Shown piece by piece: positions 1 through 8,586 of a DNA stretch of 64,000 bases. Source of the stretch: Nitrospira moscoviensis (GTDB lineage Bacteria; Nitrospirota; Nitrospiria; Nitrospirales; Nitrospiraceae); assembly GCF_001273775.1 (NCBI RefSeq), contig NZ_CP011801.1:744001-808000 (forward strand). The letters run 5' to 3'. The position numbers and the translations under genes are program-made. Positions within the stretch are counted from its first letter, which is position 1; each line of letters opens with the position of its first letter. The notes under the pieces are model-generated. The model saw nothing but the letters and a program-made list of their open reading frames with translations. It did not search any database and had not been told where the DNA came from.

Positions 1-728
1 TTTGCCAGCCGTTTGCGCATCGATTCTCCTTTGAGCGTGATCTTATAGGCGTTGTGCACGAGCCGGTCAAGAATGGCATCGGCCAGCGTCGGCTCCCCGA
101 TCGCCGTATGCCAGTGATCGATCGGGAGTTGACTGGCCACGAGGGTGGCCCGCCGCCCGTGGCGATCATCAAGGAGTTCCAACAGATCGCGGCGCTGTTC
201 GTCAGTTAAGGGAGCCAGCCCCCAATCATCGAGGACCACGAGGTCCGTCTTCGCGAGACTCCGGAGCAGGCGCCCATAGCGGCCATCGCCTTTGGCCACC
301 GCCAGCTCCCGGAAGAACCGCGGCAGTCGCAAATACAAGGCGGAGCAGCCCAGCCGGCAAGCCATCTGGGCCAACGCACAGGCCAGATACGTCTTGCCCG
401 CGCCGGTGGGCCCCACAATCAACACATTGTCATGCTGACGAATCCACTGCCCCGTAGCCAGGGACGCGATGACGCTTTTCTCCAGCCCCCGCGGATGGCG
501 ATAATCGAGATCTTCCAAGGTGGCACTGCCGGGGAACCGGGCCTGGGCCAGCCGCCGCGCCAACCGGTGATTGTCCCGGACCGTGCACTCGCGATCGACG
601 AGCAGCCCCAGTCGTTCCTCGAAGCTGAGCCGCTGCACCTCAGGCATCTCCAGTTGTTCCGCCAAAGCGGTGGCCATGCCGGTGAGCTTCATCGCCTCCA
701 GCGCCGTGAGTGTGGGATGACGTAACAT
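1..728 (-). CDS. istB: IS21-family helper ATPase IstB (3' end cut by window edge)
   Basis: AAA+ ATPase that assists the IstA transposase in IS21-type transposition. 242 residues are visible; the family is near 250, so only a few C-terminal residues are missing. The Walker A motif GPTGAGKT lies at residues 106-113 and Walker B (VVLDDWG) near 164-170. The start ATG overlaps the istA stop in a TGATG junction, the usual translationally coupled istAB arrangement. No frameshift is seen, so the gene looks intact up to the edge. Confidence 0.93.
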   Translation of the reverse strand, partial: MLRHPTLTALEAMKLTGMATALAEQLEMPEVQRLSFEERLGLLVDRECTVRDNHRLARRLAQARFPGSATLEDLDYRHPRGLEKSVIASLATGQWIRQHDNVLIVGPTGAGKTYLACALAQMACRLGCSALYLRLPRFFRELAVAKGDGRYGRLLRSLAKTDLVVLDDWGLAPLTDEQRRDLLELLDDRHGRRATLVASQLPIDHWHTAIGEPTLADAILDRLVHNAYKITLKGESMRKRLA

Positions 729-2287
729 CAGAACCCTCCTTCCTGTTGATAATAGGTGGTGCCGCGCAGATGGTCGTGCGCATGCGGGAGTGGGACCGTC
801 GGAACCGGCTCGGGGAGCGGCTGCTGGTCGAGGCCGGTCTGTAAAATGGACTGCACGCTCTTATAGGTGAACGCCTCCAGCACCTGCGCCCGCCGACAGG
901 CGGCCTCCAACCGCGCTGCGCTGTACGTCCGCTCCAGGCGGAGAATCCCCAGACAGGAGCGATAGCCTTGTTCGGGATGCGGCCGCCGCGCCAGGAGTTC
1001 GGCCACGACGGTGCCGGTCGCGGGCCCGACGGTCTCCGCCCACTGGATCAGCCGGGAGGGCGACCACGCCAGATAGCGTTGGTGCGCCGAGGGGAGATGC
1101 GCGGTGACCGTGGTGTGGCGGCCGCGCTCGGCACTCCGCATATGGCTGGCCACCCGCTGCCCCTTGTAGAAACACTCGATGGTGGCCGCCGTGAGCCGGA
1201 CATCCAGGGCCTGATGGACCAAGGCGGAGGGGACGCTGTAGTAGTGGCCCTCGACCTCAAGATGCGAATCGATATTCACTCGGGCGATCCGCCACTCGGC
1301 ATAGACGTAGGGCTCGGTCGGCAGCGGCTGCAAGGCCGGCCGATCCACGGCCTCGAACTGGGACTGCCGACAGCCAGGGAGCTTTTTGAAGGGCCGGCGA
1401 TTCAGCCGGTCCAAACAGGCGGCGATGGCCGTATTGAGCTCCGCCAGACTGAAGAAGGGGTGATGCCGCAGGCAGGCCAGGATCCAGCGTTCGACGAGCA
1501 GCACGCCCGCTTCGACCTTGGCCTTGTCCCGCGGTTTGCGCACCCGCGCCGGGATTACCGCGACGCCGTAGTGCCGGGCCAGATCGGCGTAGGTGGGGTT
1601 CAGCTCCGGTTCATACCGGCAGGCCTTGGTGACGCCGCTGCGTAAATTATCGGGCACGAGGATTTCCGGCACACCGCCCAAGAAGGCGAAGGCCCGGACA
1701 TGCGAGCCGGTCCAATCGGGGAGCGTTTGGGTCCAGGTCGCCTCGGCATAGGTGTAGCTCGATGCACCAAGAACCGCGACAAAGATCTGGGCCTGTCGAA
1801 TCGTCCCGGTCTGCCGATCCTGGACCGGCACGGTCTGGCCGGCATAATCGACGAAGAGTTTCTCGCCCGCCCGATGCTCCTGCCGCAGACACCGATCCAG
1901 GGTGGCGCGCCAGGCCCCGTAGAGATCACAAAAGCGGCTGTACTGATAGCCGTCGGGGTGCTGCGCTTTGTATTCCTGCCACAGCAGCGCCAGGGTCACG
2001 CCCTTGCGCGTCAATTCCTGATGCACCGTGGCCCAGTCCGGCATGGCCCGCGGCGGGCTGGTCGGCGAGGGGGCCGCCGGATACAGCCGGGTTTCCAGCT
2101 GCGCGTCATCCAGCTCTTCCGGCAACGGCCAGGACAGCCCAGCCGCCGTGGCGCGATAGAGCGTTTCCGCCACCGTGCTGCGCGCCACCCCACAACTGGC
2201 CGCGACTTGTCGGTTGCTGAGCCCGCAAGCCCATTTGAGTCGCAATAGGTCTTTGATTTTTCGCATGGTCACTCGCTCCGCTGGCAT
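728..2287 (-). CDS. istA: IS21-family transposase IstA
   Basis: DDE-type transposase of an IS21-like element, about 519 aa from the start chosen here. An N-terminal helix-turn-helix (MRKIKDLLRLKW...SNRQVAASCGV) is followed by an rve integrase core with KLFVDYAG carrying the first Asp and PDNLRSGV the second, then KAKVEAG with the likely Glu. The reading frame continues upstream to 2410, but MPAERVTMRKIKD matches how IS21 transposases usually begin; M at 2266 is another candidate. istB follows with a one-base overlap. The gene appears full length, so the element may still be active. Confidence 0.93.
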   Translation of the reverse strand: MPAERVTMRKIKDLLRLKWACGLSNRQVAASCGVARSTVAETLYRATAAGLSWPLPEELDDAQLETRLYPAAPSPTSPPRAMPDWATVHQELTRKGVTLALLWQEYKAQHPDGYQYSRFCDLYGAWRATLDRCLRQEHRAGEKLFVDYAGQTVPVQDRQTGTIRQAQIFVAVLGASSYTYAEATWTQTLPDWTGSHVRAFAFLGGVPEILVPDNLRSGVTKACRYEPELNPTYADLARHYGVAVIPARVRKPRDKAKVEAGVLLVERWILACLRHHPFFSLAELNTAIAACLDRLNRRPFKKLPGCRQSQFEAVDRPALQPLPTEPYVYAEWRIARVNIDSHLEVEGHYYSVPSALVHQALDVRLTAATIECFYKGQRVASHMRSAERGRHTTVTAHLPSAHQRYLAWSPSRLIQWAETVGPATGTVVAELLARRPHPEQGYRSCLGILRLERTYSAARLEAACRRAQVLEAFTYKSVQSILQTGLDQQPLPEPVPTVPLPHAHDHLRGTTYYQQEGGF

Positions 2288-2434
2288 CAGTCCCTCCCCC
2301 CTAGTAAATGGAGGGGACACGATACCCAGGTTGAGGAGGACCTGTGTCGCGGGCGGCTCCGACAGGAGCCCGTGGCGGATCGCCGGCTTATTCCGAGGGA
2401 TGTCGGCCACCGATTCCGAGGAGACTCGAAACAG
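2288..2434. other. istA upstream region inside the IS
   Basis: Non-coding DNA between the istA start and the terminal repeats. It presumably holds the istA promoter, but I see no clear consensus boxes. A degenerate partial version of the repeat unit (TCGGCCACCGATTCCG) occurs near 2403-2418. From 2525 to 2632, outside the IS, I see no gene or strong signal. Confidence 0.4.
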
Positions 2435-2524
2435 TGGCCGACTTCCGGTCGGAATCAGTGGCCGCGTTCCGTCGGAATGGGTGGCCGACTTGCGTCGGAA
2501 TCAGTGGCCGGCTTGGGTCGGAAT
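2435..2524. repeat. Four tandem ~23-bp repeats, probable IS21 terminal (transposase-binding) repeats
   Basis: Four direct copies of a unit that starts TGGCCG and ends GTCGGAAT begin at 2435, 2459, 2482 and 2505, spaced 23-24 bp. They lie 150-240 bp upstream of istA. IS21-family elements commonly carry multiple direct repeats at their ends as transposase-binding sites, so these probably mark the istA-proximal terminus, with the element boundary near 2525. The opposite end is outside the window. Confidence 0.7.
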
Positions 2525-2632
2525 ACGCATTCTGAGCTGGCTTCGTGTTTTGAAGTGACTTTAGGGGAATTGCATCTATCGGAACAGGTCGTCTAACAAA
2601 CGCAAAGAGCCGCCCGCCAACGTGCTTTATCC

Positions 2633-3808
2633 ATGGCGGTTCCCTCGTGCGATCATCGGTGGCGGCTCATGCGCTCGTTGGGCGCGATCTCTTTGGTGGT
2701 CAATTCGAAAACAGACGTAGACCACACAGATGCTGGCGCCCGGACGAACCTCCCTACTAGGTTGAAACTTCACAATAATCTTGGTTCGACGCCAACGCCA
2801 TTACGCCGGGGAGGCAACCGGACGGTGACATATCGGCTTAGGTTTCCGTTCCGTTCAACACACGAGATCACGAACTTTGCTAGTTCCATCGCGCTTAGCC
2901 CGTCTGGAATCCAGGCATTCCTGGAGCCACACCTGCCGTACGTAGTTCTGAACCTAGAGGGTTTCGAGTCTGAATCAGCCGCTGCCGAGGCGCTCCCATT
3001 CGCGTGGGGCGCTGTAATGCTCGCGTCAGTTCTTTCGGGCTGGGGCTTCAAGGCCGAAACTACTTTGGACAGGGTGACATACGCAGACGATCCGGAGCGC
3101 GCCGCACAGAAGCTCCACGAGAACTTCGGCCTTCCGATTTCGGGCCCCGTTCACGGGCTGGTTAACGGGAACCTGCCAGCGGCGGTTCCGGTCGACAAGA
3201 ATATTCGCTATGTAACCGCCGGAGACGTTACCGTTCACCAGTCGATTCCCGCAAGCAGGATTGCGCCCTACTTGGAGCGTGCCCTGTCCCACCGCGACGT
3301 AGGCCGTGTTTTTGAGGACAAGAGGCTTAAGCTCGCACTGGAACTCTGGTCAGACTACCATAGAGAACATAGCCTTCAAGCGAAGTTTCTCACCCTCGTG
3401 ATGGTCCTAGAGGTCTTGGCGCCGCCAACCACCAAGCACGGTGTCGCTCAAGCCATAATTGACCGTTGGGATACGGAACTGACCTCGGAGCTTCGGCACT
3501 ACGCCGAGGACTCGGAAGAGTGCGAAGCCATCGAATCGCTGCGCAGAGAGGTCTTATTCCGCAAGGAGCGATCTATTAGAAGCCGTATTCGCCAGCATAT
3601 TCTTGAGATCGTGGGTGCTGTCAGCTGTGACGACGCTCATCCGACCGCTCAAATGGCTGTGCGCGCCTATGACTTGCGGGGAAGTCTTCTCCACACTGGT
3701 ACCCTTGCTCCAACGGAGCTCAGTGATGGTCATGGCGCTGCCCTCAAGGCGTTGCGCACCGTTCTGCTCGCCAGTTTCGGTGTATCGGAACGATGGGTTG
3801 GAAAATAA
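2633..3808 (+). CDS. ApeA-like HEPN domain protein
   Basis: A 391-aa protein if read from the first ATG; a GTG at 2825 would give a 327-aa form beginning VTYRLRFPF, and the first 64 residues look less protein-like, so the start is uncertain. The C-terminal half is helical and ends with the R-x4-H motif RGSLLH (about residues 349-354) typical of HEPN ribonucleases, in a layout like the ApeA-type HEPN family. The N-terminal half is an unassigned mixed alpha/beta region. It stands alone between an IS21 end and a decayed acetyltransferase, which fits an accessory, possibly anti-phage, gene. Function is inferred only from the motif. Confidence 0.6.
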   Translation: MAVPSCDHRWRLMRSLGAISLVVNSKTDVDHTDAGARTNLPTRLKLHNNLGSTPTPLRRGGNRTVTYRLRFPFRSTHEITNFASSIALSPSGIQAFLEPHLPYVVLNLEGFESESAAAEALPFAWGAVMLASVLSGWGFKAETTLDRVTYADDPERAAQKLHENFGLPISGPVHGLVNGNLPAAVPVDKNIRYVTAGDVTVHQSIPASRIAPYLERALSHRDVGRVFEDKRLKLALELWSDYHREHSLQAKFLTLVMVLEVLAPPTTKHGVAQAIIDRWDTELTSELRHYAEDSEECEAIESLRREVLFRKERSIRSRIRQHILEIVGAVSCDDAHPTAQMAVRAYDLRGSLLHTGTLAPTELSDGHGAALKALRTVLLASFGVSERWVGK

Positions 3809-3932
3809 ATTAGGGTCATTGATCTTGCACCTCGGTGAAACGGCGGAAGGAATTGGAAGTTATTGTCCTGTTTCGTTAACGGAAGCAATAGCATCGTTGC
3901 CTATGGCTCTTCCTTTCCCCATCATCGCAAAT

Positions 3933-4290
3933 CTCCGCTTAAGGCGCTCTATCGCGCGGTAGCCGGGGGAGGGAACTCGTATTCACATGACCGATTCTCG
4001 GATCACGAAAAGTTCATGGACTATTGGTTTCGTCACAAAGTGACGGTGGCAGTCTACGTGCCGGATCGAGAGCAGGCGGCCGGGATGGCGGGCGCGTTTT
4101 ATCTCAAGCCGAACTGACCTGGGCGGGCAAAGCATGTGGCGAATGCGGGCTTCAGCGTCGCGACGGAGTGACGGAACAGAGGTTCTGCTGGCTCTTGGGT
4201 ACAATGATGCTGGATTACGCCAAGCAACTCGGCTATCGAAGCGTGATCTTCAACCTGGTCTTCTCGGAAAATCTCATCGCGCAACTTATC
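3933..4290 (+). pseudogene. Decayed GNAT acetyltransferase, paralogue of the gene at 5351
   Basis: Translation shows LKALYRAV...SYSHDRFSDHEKFMDYWF...AGMAGAFYLKPN, closely matching residues 30-90 of the intact GNAT at 5351-5902. The conserved Trp after KPN has become a TGA stop (about 4115), a second TGA replaces another Trp some 50 nt later, and a frameshift follows before LLGTMMLDYAKQLGYRSVIFNLVFSEN resumes in a different frame. The N-terminal 25-30 codons are not recognisable. The gene cannot make a functional acetyltransferase. Confidence 0.8.
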
Positions 4291-4503
4291 AACAAGTTCG
4301 TGAAGAGGTGGAACGCCTCGGAGCGCATCCTCGATGCGCTGCTCAGGGCACAGGCCCAGGTCGCTGAACGCATGGGAACCCAAGCGCCAGCCGTCGCGAG
4401 GCTTGAGCGCGCATTGGCAACGGGCAGGCATTCTCCGTCTGTGGCAACGCTCCGCAAGTACGTCAAGGCTTGCGGCAAACGCCTGGTGTTGAGAGTCGCA
4501 TGA
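4291..4503 (+). pseudogene. XRE-type HTH antitoxin fragment fused to the GNAT remnant
   Basis: Downstream of the GNAT remnant, and in frame with its last segment, the translation changes to a lambda-repressor-like helix-turn-helix (RAQAQVAERMGTQAPAVARLE...SVATLRKYVKACG) like the antitoxins of HigBA/RelBE systems. Only about the last 60 residues of such a protein are present, with no start codon or toxin partner of its own. The junction near 4275-4300 joins two unrelated families, which indicates a deletion or recombination scar. It could be expressed only as part of the chimera. Confidence 0.6.
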
Positions 4504-4626
4504 GGGACTAACCCGCGGACTGTTAGGGTGGTTGCGGAGTTCTTAAGTGTGAAAGCTAGAACTTAATCTGACAGTCAGCTAGAGTCCTCCCTCTTCACGA
4601 AAGTGGCCGGGGTACGTGCCGGGGAC

Positions 4627-4661
4627 TTGACCAGGATACGGGTATGACATATGGTCATACC
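4627..4661 (+). promoter_or_regulatory. mazEF promoter with overlapping palindromic operator
   Basis: TTGACC at 4627-4632 and TATGGT at 4650-4655 are separated by 17 bp. A perfect 8-bp inverted repeat, GGTATGAC/GTCATACC (4641-4648 and 4654-4661), covers the -10 element. It lies just before the antitoxin ribosome-binding site. This layout is typical of autorepression by an antitoxin or toxin-antitoxin complex; the binding itself is inferred. Confidence 0.6.
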
Positions 4662-4673
4662 TGGAGGTGTTAC

Positions 4674-4916
4674 ATGCCTAGAGCAAAAGTTGCGATATCT
4701 CTCGATGAGGCTACCTTGGAACGCCTCGATAAGCTGGTGGAGAAAGCTGCCTTTCCCAGCCGGAGTCAGGCAATTCAGGAAGCCGTGGAGGAAAAACTCA
4801 CACGTATGGAGCAAAGCCGCTTGGCCAGGGAGTGTGCGAAGCTCGATCCGACATTCGAAAAAGCCCTCGCCGAGGAAGGCCTGTCTGAGGATGTTTTGGA
4901 ATGGCCCGAATACTGA
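4674..4916 (+). CDS. Ribbon-helix-helix (CopG/MazE-type) antitoxin
   Basis: An 80-aa protein with an N-terminal beta strand and two helices of the ribbon-helix-helix DNA-binding fold ([38 protein letters not shown]). Its acidic C-terminus ([14 protein letters not shown]) fits a toxin-neutralising tail. The ATG at 4674 is chosen over one 30 bp upstream because GGAGGTG precedes it and the fold starts there. It overlaps the toxin gene by 16 bp, so the two are translationally coupled. Confidence 0.85.
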   Translation: MPRAKVAISLDEATLERLDKLVEKAAFPSRSQAIQEAVEEKLTRMEQSRLARECAKLDPTFEKALAEEGLSEDVLEWPEY

Positions 4917-5239
4917 GGGGAGAGATTTATTGGGCGGATCTCAACCCGATCCGTGGCAAGGAGCAAGCGGGGCGGCGACCAGTGCTGATTCTCAGTCACG
5001 ATGTGTTCAATGAACGCTCCGGCACGGTGATTGCGGTAGCGCTCACGAGCCAACCTCAACGAGCCGGTTTCCCGCTCACTCTTGAACTTCAGTCGAAGGG
5101 CTTGCCGAAGAAGTCATGGGTTAAGATCAGCCAGATTCGCACACTGGCGGTTGAAAGGATCGGCCAGCGACTCGGAAAGGTGCGCGTTGAGGAACTGGCT
5201 CAGGTCGTCGACGGCCTGAATGAAATCATCGGCGCGTAA
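4901..5239 (+). CDS. MazF/PemK-family endoribonuclease toxin
   Basis: A 112-aa MazF-like mRNA interferase. The N-terminal [30 protein letters not shown] contains the family's G-E-I/V-Y/W-x-A-D/N-L and G-x-E-Q-x-G-x-R-P-V signatures, and VAVALTSQ plus [10 protein letters not shown] match the later core strands and catalytic Thr/Ser region. Length is normal for the family. It overlaps the RHH antitoxin gene, completing a MazEF-type pair that looks intact. Confidence 0.9.
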   Translation: MARILRGEIYWADLNPIRGKEQAGRRPVLILSHDVFNERSGTVIAVALTSQPQRAGFPLTLELQSKGLPKKSWVKISQIRTLAVERIGQRLGKVRVEELAQVVDGLNEIIGA

Positions 5240-5350
5240 CACCGCGCTTCAGCCGACGCCGCAGAAAATGTACCGAAAGTCTTTTCTCCGGCACCGTCTC
5301 GTGATCCCGACTGGCCGCTGTCATCTCTGCGGCCACAAGGCCTAGTCCCC

Positions 5351-5902
5351 GTGAGCCCGACCTTTCCCATTCACGCGGCACTCCAAGACGGCTCGCCGGT
5401 CACGCTGGTGCTCGCAGATCAGCGGGACATTGAGCCGCTCAAGGCGCTGTATCGCGTGATCGTCGAAGAGGGCACGTCTTACCCACACGACCGGTTTCCG
5501 GATCATGGCGAGTTCCTAGACTATTGGTTTCGCGGCAAGCAGACCGTCGTCGCCTCTGTGCCGGATCGGAACCGGGCTGCCGGGATGGCGGGTGCATTCT
5601 ATCTGAAGCCGAATTGGCCGGGGCGGGCCGGACATGTGGCCAACGCCGGTTTCATCGTGGCGCCGGAATGGCGCAGCAAGGGCCTGGGCCGGCTCTTGGG
5701 TACAACCATGCTGGATTACGCGAGGCAGCTCGGCTATCGGAGCGTGATCTTCAATCTCGTTTTTTCGGAGAATGTCGTCGCTCGTCGACTATGGGAGCAG
5801 CTCGGCTTCAGACCGATCGGTGTCATTCCCGGCGCAGTGCGGAAGAACGATACAACCTATCAGAATGCGATCATCATGTTTCGGTCGCTGGTCGAGGAGT
5901 AA
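5351..5902 (+). CDS. GNAT family N-acetyltransferase
   Basis: A 183-aa GCN5-related acetyltransferase with a GTG start. The acetyl-CoA-binding motif A is visible as VAPEWRSKGLGRLLGTTMLDYARQLGYRSVIFNLV, followed by the motif B stretch VARRLWEQLGFRPIGVIPGA. The substrate is unknown; the overall pattern resembles phosphinothricin/methionine-sulfoximine-like acetyltransferases. A degraded copy of the same gene lies 1.4 kb upstream on the same strand, with the mazEF pair between them. Confidence 0.85.
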   Translation: MSPTFPIHAALQDGSPVTLVLADQRDIEPLKALYRVIVEEGTSYPHDRFPDHGEFLDYWFRGKQTVVASVPDRNRAAGMAGAFYLKPNWPGRAGHVANAGFIVAPEWRSKGLGRLLGTTMLDYARQLGYRSVIFNLVFSENVVARRLWEQLGFRPIGVIPGAVRKNDTTYQNAIIMFRSLVEE

Positions 5903-5961
5903 GGTTATCGCGAAGGCAAACTGCCCCCTGCACGTGCCGAGCTGGCGATTGCCGGGAGAAT

Positions 5962-8571
5962 TCACTTGGCCAGATGCCGCCGCACCAAGGCGTCGACCGA
6001 TGCGAAGTGCCGGTCGGGCAGGTTCTTGAAGCGCCGTCTGCATTCTGCGATGGCTTCGTCGGCCGACTTGAACGGATCGATGACCGATACGAGATGGCCG
6101 TAGTAGTCCATCAGCTTCAATTCGACTGTGCGCAGATGGCTGGCATCGCCGGCGATGGCCAGCGCCGCTTTGGCGTGATCGCCGTTGCATTCGACGAGGG
6201 CCTGGAAGCAGAGGCCCTTGAGCCGCTGCGTGACCGTGCTGCGGTCCCATCCCAGCGCCTTGGCCGTCGCCTGCATGTCGAATTCATGTTGCCGCAGGCA
6301 ATCCAACACGGCGGCGTCGCCGGCCGGTTCGGGCAGTAACGGAGAGGCCTTGGGCCGGTCGCCCGCCGTGAGGCGGTCTCCGGTCAGCCGCAAGGCCTCC
6401 TTGCCGAGCAGCAGAGTCTCGTTCAGCGCGACGGCCTGTTCCAAACACTGCCGCAGCTCCCGCACGTTCCCTTTCCACTCCTGCGCCTCTAAGAACTGCA
6501 TGGCATCGTTCGACAGCTTCGGCGCCGGCCTTCCCATCTCGGCGGCGATGTCGGCCAGGAACCGTTCCACAAGGACCGGGATGTCGCCGGTGCGCTCGCG
6601 CAGCGGCGGCAGCCGGAAGACCAGGCCGGACAAGCGGAAGTACAGGTCCTCGCGGAACCAGCCTTCGGAGACGCCCCGTTGCAGATCGCGATTCGTGGCG
6701 GCGACGATGCGCACGTCCACGGTGGTGGGAACGGTCGCGCCGACCCGATAGAACGATTTTTCCTGCAGCACCCGCAGCAGCTTGCTCTGATGATCCAATC
6801 GCAGGTCTCCGATCTCGTCCAGAAAGATCGTGCCATGATTGGCGAGCTCAAAGTAGCCTCGGCGGTCGGCCGTCGCTCCGGTGAAGCTGCCCTTCGTATG
6901 GCCGAACAATTCGCTCTCAAATAATTCGGGAGAGACGGCGGCCATATTCACGGCAATAAACGTCTTTCCCGATCGGGGACTCAGCCGGTGCACCGCGCGG
7001 GCGAACAGCTCCTTTCCGGTGCCCGGTTCGCCGAGCAACAGCACGGTGAGCGGAGCGCGGGCGCCTTTCTTCATGTCGCGGTACAGCCGCAAGAGGCCGG
7101 TGTCCTGCGTGACGATGCCGAGCTGCCGGCATTCGTCCTGTAGCCGGTCGAGCTCGATGTCGTTCAGTCTTGCAGGTTCGATAACCGCGGCTCGCAGACT
7201 CTGTAATTGGCGTTCCAGCTCCGTCAACCGGCCGCGCGCCTCTTCCTCTTGTGCCTGCACGTCGGTCAGTTGTCGGCGCAGCGCGTCCGCGGTCTTCATC
7301 AACTCGTCCTGTTCCTCGGCGGACTGGGCCGCGGCGGCACGCGCGGCCTGGAGATCCTCCTGCAACGTATCGGCGCGCGTCTCGCGGAGCACCAAGGCTT
7401 CGCGGACGGCGGCCGCTTCCTGTTGGAGACGGAGCATGTCCTGCTCCATCAGACGCACGCGTTCATGGCTCGTGAGTTGATTCCACAGAGCTGTGCCGAG
7501 CATCACCACGAGTGCGGCTGACAGGGGGACGGCGAGCGGCAGCACGAGATGCGCGGCGGCCAGTACGCCCAATGCGAGGCTGCCATAGGCCAAGAGGCCG
7601 GCCATTGCAATGAACCATCCGAGCGGTCCGCGCGCGAGAAGTAATGTCCAAGCGATCAATCCCGTGAAGGCGAAGGAGATGAGGGCACGGCTGACCATCC
7701 CAAGTGAGCAGACGCGACTATCGGTGAGCAGCATGTTGAGGAGGTGCAGATGCACGGTGAGAGGCGCCGCCGCTTGCCCGGCCGGCAGGAGCGCCGGCAT
7801 CGCGACAGGCGGTTGGGGAACGATGACGACGATCTTATCTTTGAACCACTCGGTGAGCCGCTCGCCGTCGTGCGCCTCAACGGCGGCCCACACGGAGGAG
7901 AGAGGCAAGGGAGACAGGGCCTGCAACGATCCATCGCCGGCATAATCGACGAGCACGGTATCCGGTGTCGCCGGCGGCGCGCCGGACCGGCGGGCGAGCC
8001 GGTACAGCGCAAGCCCGAACGGAGGAACAGCCGCCAATCCGTTTTCTTCCGCCGGCACCGCTCGCACGACGTGATCGGCATCCGTGCTGATTCTCAAGTG
8101 GCCGAGCTGGACCGCCTCCGACAGGAGCGGCTGGTCGGCGGTACTCTGCGTGAGGACCAGAGCGGGCTGGTTCTTGATGGTCTCGATGAACAGCGCGTCG
8201 CTGGCCGCCCCGCCCGATTGAGCCGGGCTGGCGTGATCCAGCCGATGGTCGAGGCCAATGACCGCCGCTCCGGCTTCATCGATCGCCGTGATCAAGCGGG
8301 CCAGCAGGGCCCGGTCCAAAGCTTCCACGCCGAACAGTTCGTCGCTCGCTGGATCACGCGCCATGATCACGAGAGAGGAACTGACGGGGCGAGGCGCGCG
8401 ATGAGTGAGCCAGAAATCGTACGCGGCATGGTCGAGCGCCGTGAACGTCACCGGCGCCCATGTCCACAGTGCGGCGGCGAGCGTCACGGCGAGCAGCGCC
8501 ATCGCTGAAGCCTGGAGCCAGGAGGAACCGAGGAAACGTCGCCAAATCTGTGACGGTGTCAAAGGGCTCAT
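5962..8571 (-). CDS. CHASE2-domain, membrane-anchored sigma-54 activator
   Basis: An 869-aa transcriptional regulator. After one N-terminal membrane segment (about residues 21-40) comes a periplasmic CHASE2 sensor domain (about 45-285), two or three further membrane segments (about 292-365) and a long coiled coil (about 370-465). A sigma-54 AAA+ domain follows: Walker A GEPGTGKE (514-521), an L1 loop reading GSFTGA (561-566) where most activators have GAFTGA, and Walker B TIFLDEIGDL (581-590). The C-terminus has a helix-turn-helix (TAKALGWDRSTVTQRLKGL) and an extra ~80 residues. There is no receiver domain, so signalling would be direct from envelope to DNA. The regulon is unknown. Confidence 0.88.
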   Translation of the reverse strand: MSPLTPSQIWRRFLGSSWLQASAMALLAVTLAAALWTWAPVTFTALDHAAYDFWLTHRAPRPVSSSLVIMARDPASDELFGVEALDRALLARLITAIDEAGAAVIGLDHRLDHASPAQSGGAASDALFIETIKNQPALVLTQSTADQPLLSEAVQLGHLRISTDADHVVRAVPAEENGLAAVPPFGLALYRLARRSGAPPATPDTVLVDYAGDGSLQALSPLPLSSVWAAVEAHDGERLTEWFKDKIVVIVPQPPVAMPALLPAGQAAAPLTVHLHLLNMLLTDSRVCSLGMVSRALISFAFTGLIAWTLLLARGPLGWFIAMAGLLAYGSLALGVLAAAHLVLPLAVPLSAALVVMLGTALWNQLTSHERVRLMEQDMLRLQQEAAAVREALVLRETRADTLQEDLQAARAAAAQSAEEQDELMKTADALRRQLTDVQAQEEEARGRLTELERQLQSLRAAVIEPARLNDIELDRLQDECRQLGIVTQDTGLLRLYRDMKKGARAPLTVLLLGEPGTGKELFARAVHRLSPRSGKTFIAVNMAAVSPELFESELFGHTKGSFTGATADRRGYFELANHGTIFLDEIGDLRLDHQSKLLRVLQEKSFYRVGATVPTTVDVRIVAATNRDLQRGVSEGWFREDLYFRLSGLVFRLPPLRERTGDIPVLVERFLADIAAEMGRPAPKLSNDAMQFLEAQEWKGNVRELRQCLEQAVALNETLLLGKEALRLTGDRLTAGDRPKASPLLPEPAGDAAVLDCLRQHEFDMQATAKALGWDRSTVTQRLKGLCFQALVECNGDHAKAALAIAGDASHLRTVELKLMDYYGHLVSVIDPFKSADEAIAECRRRFKNLPDRHFASVDALVRRHLAK

Positions 8572-8586
8572 GTGCAGGATCGTGGC

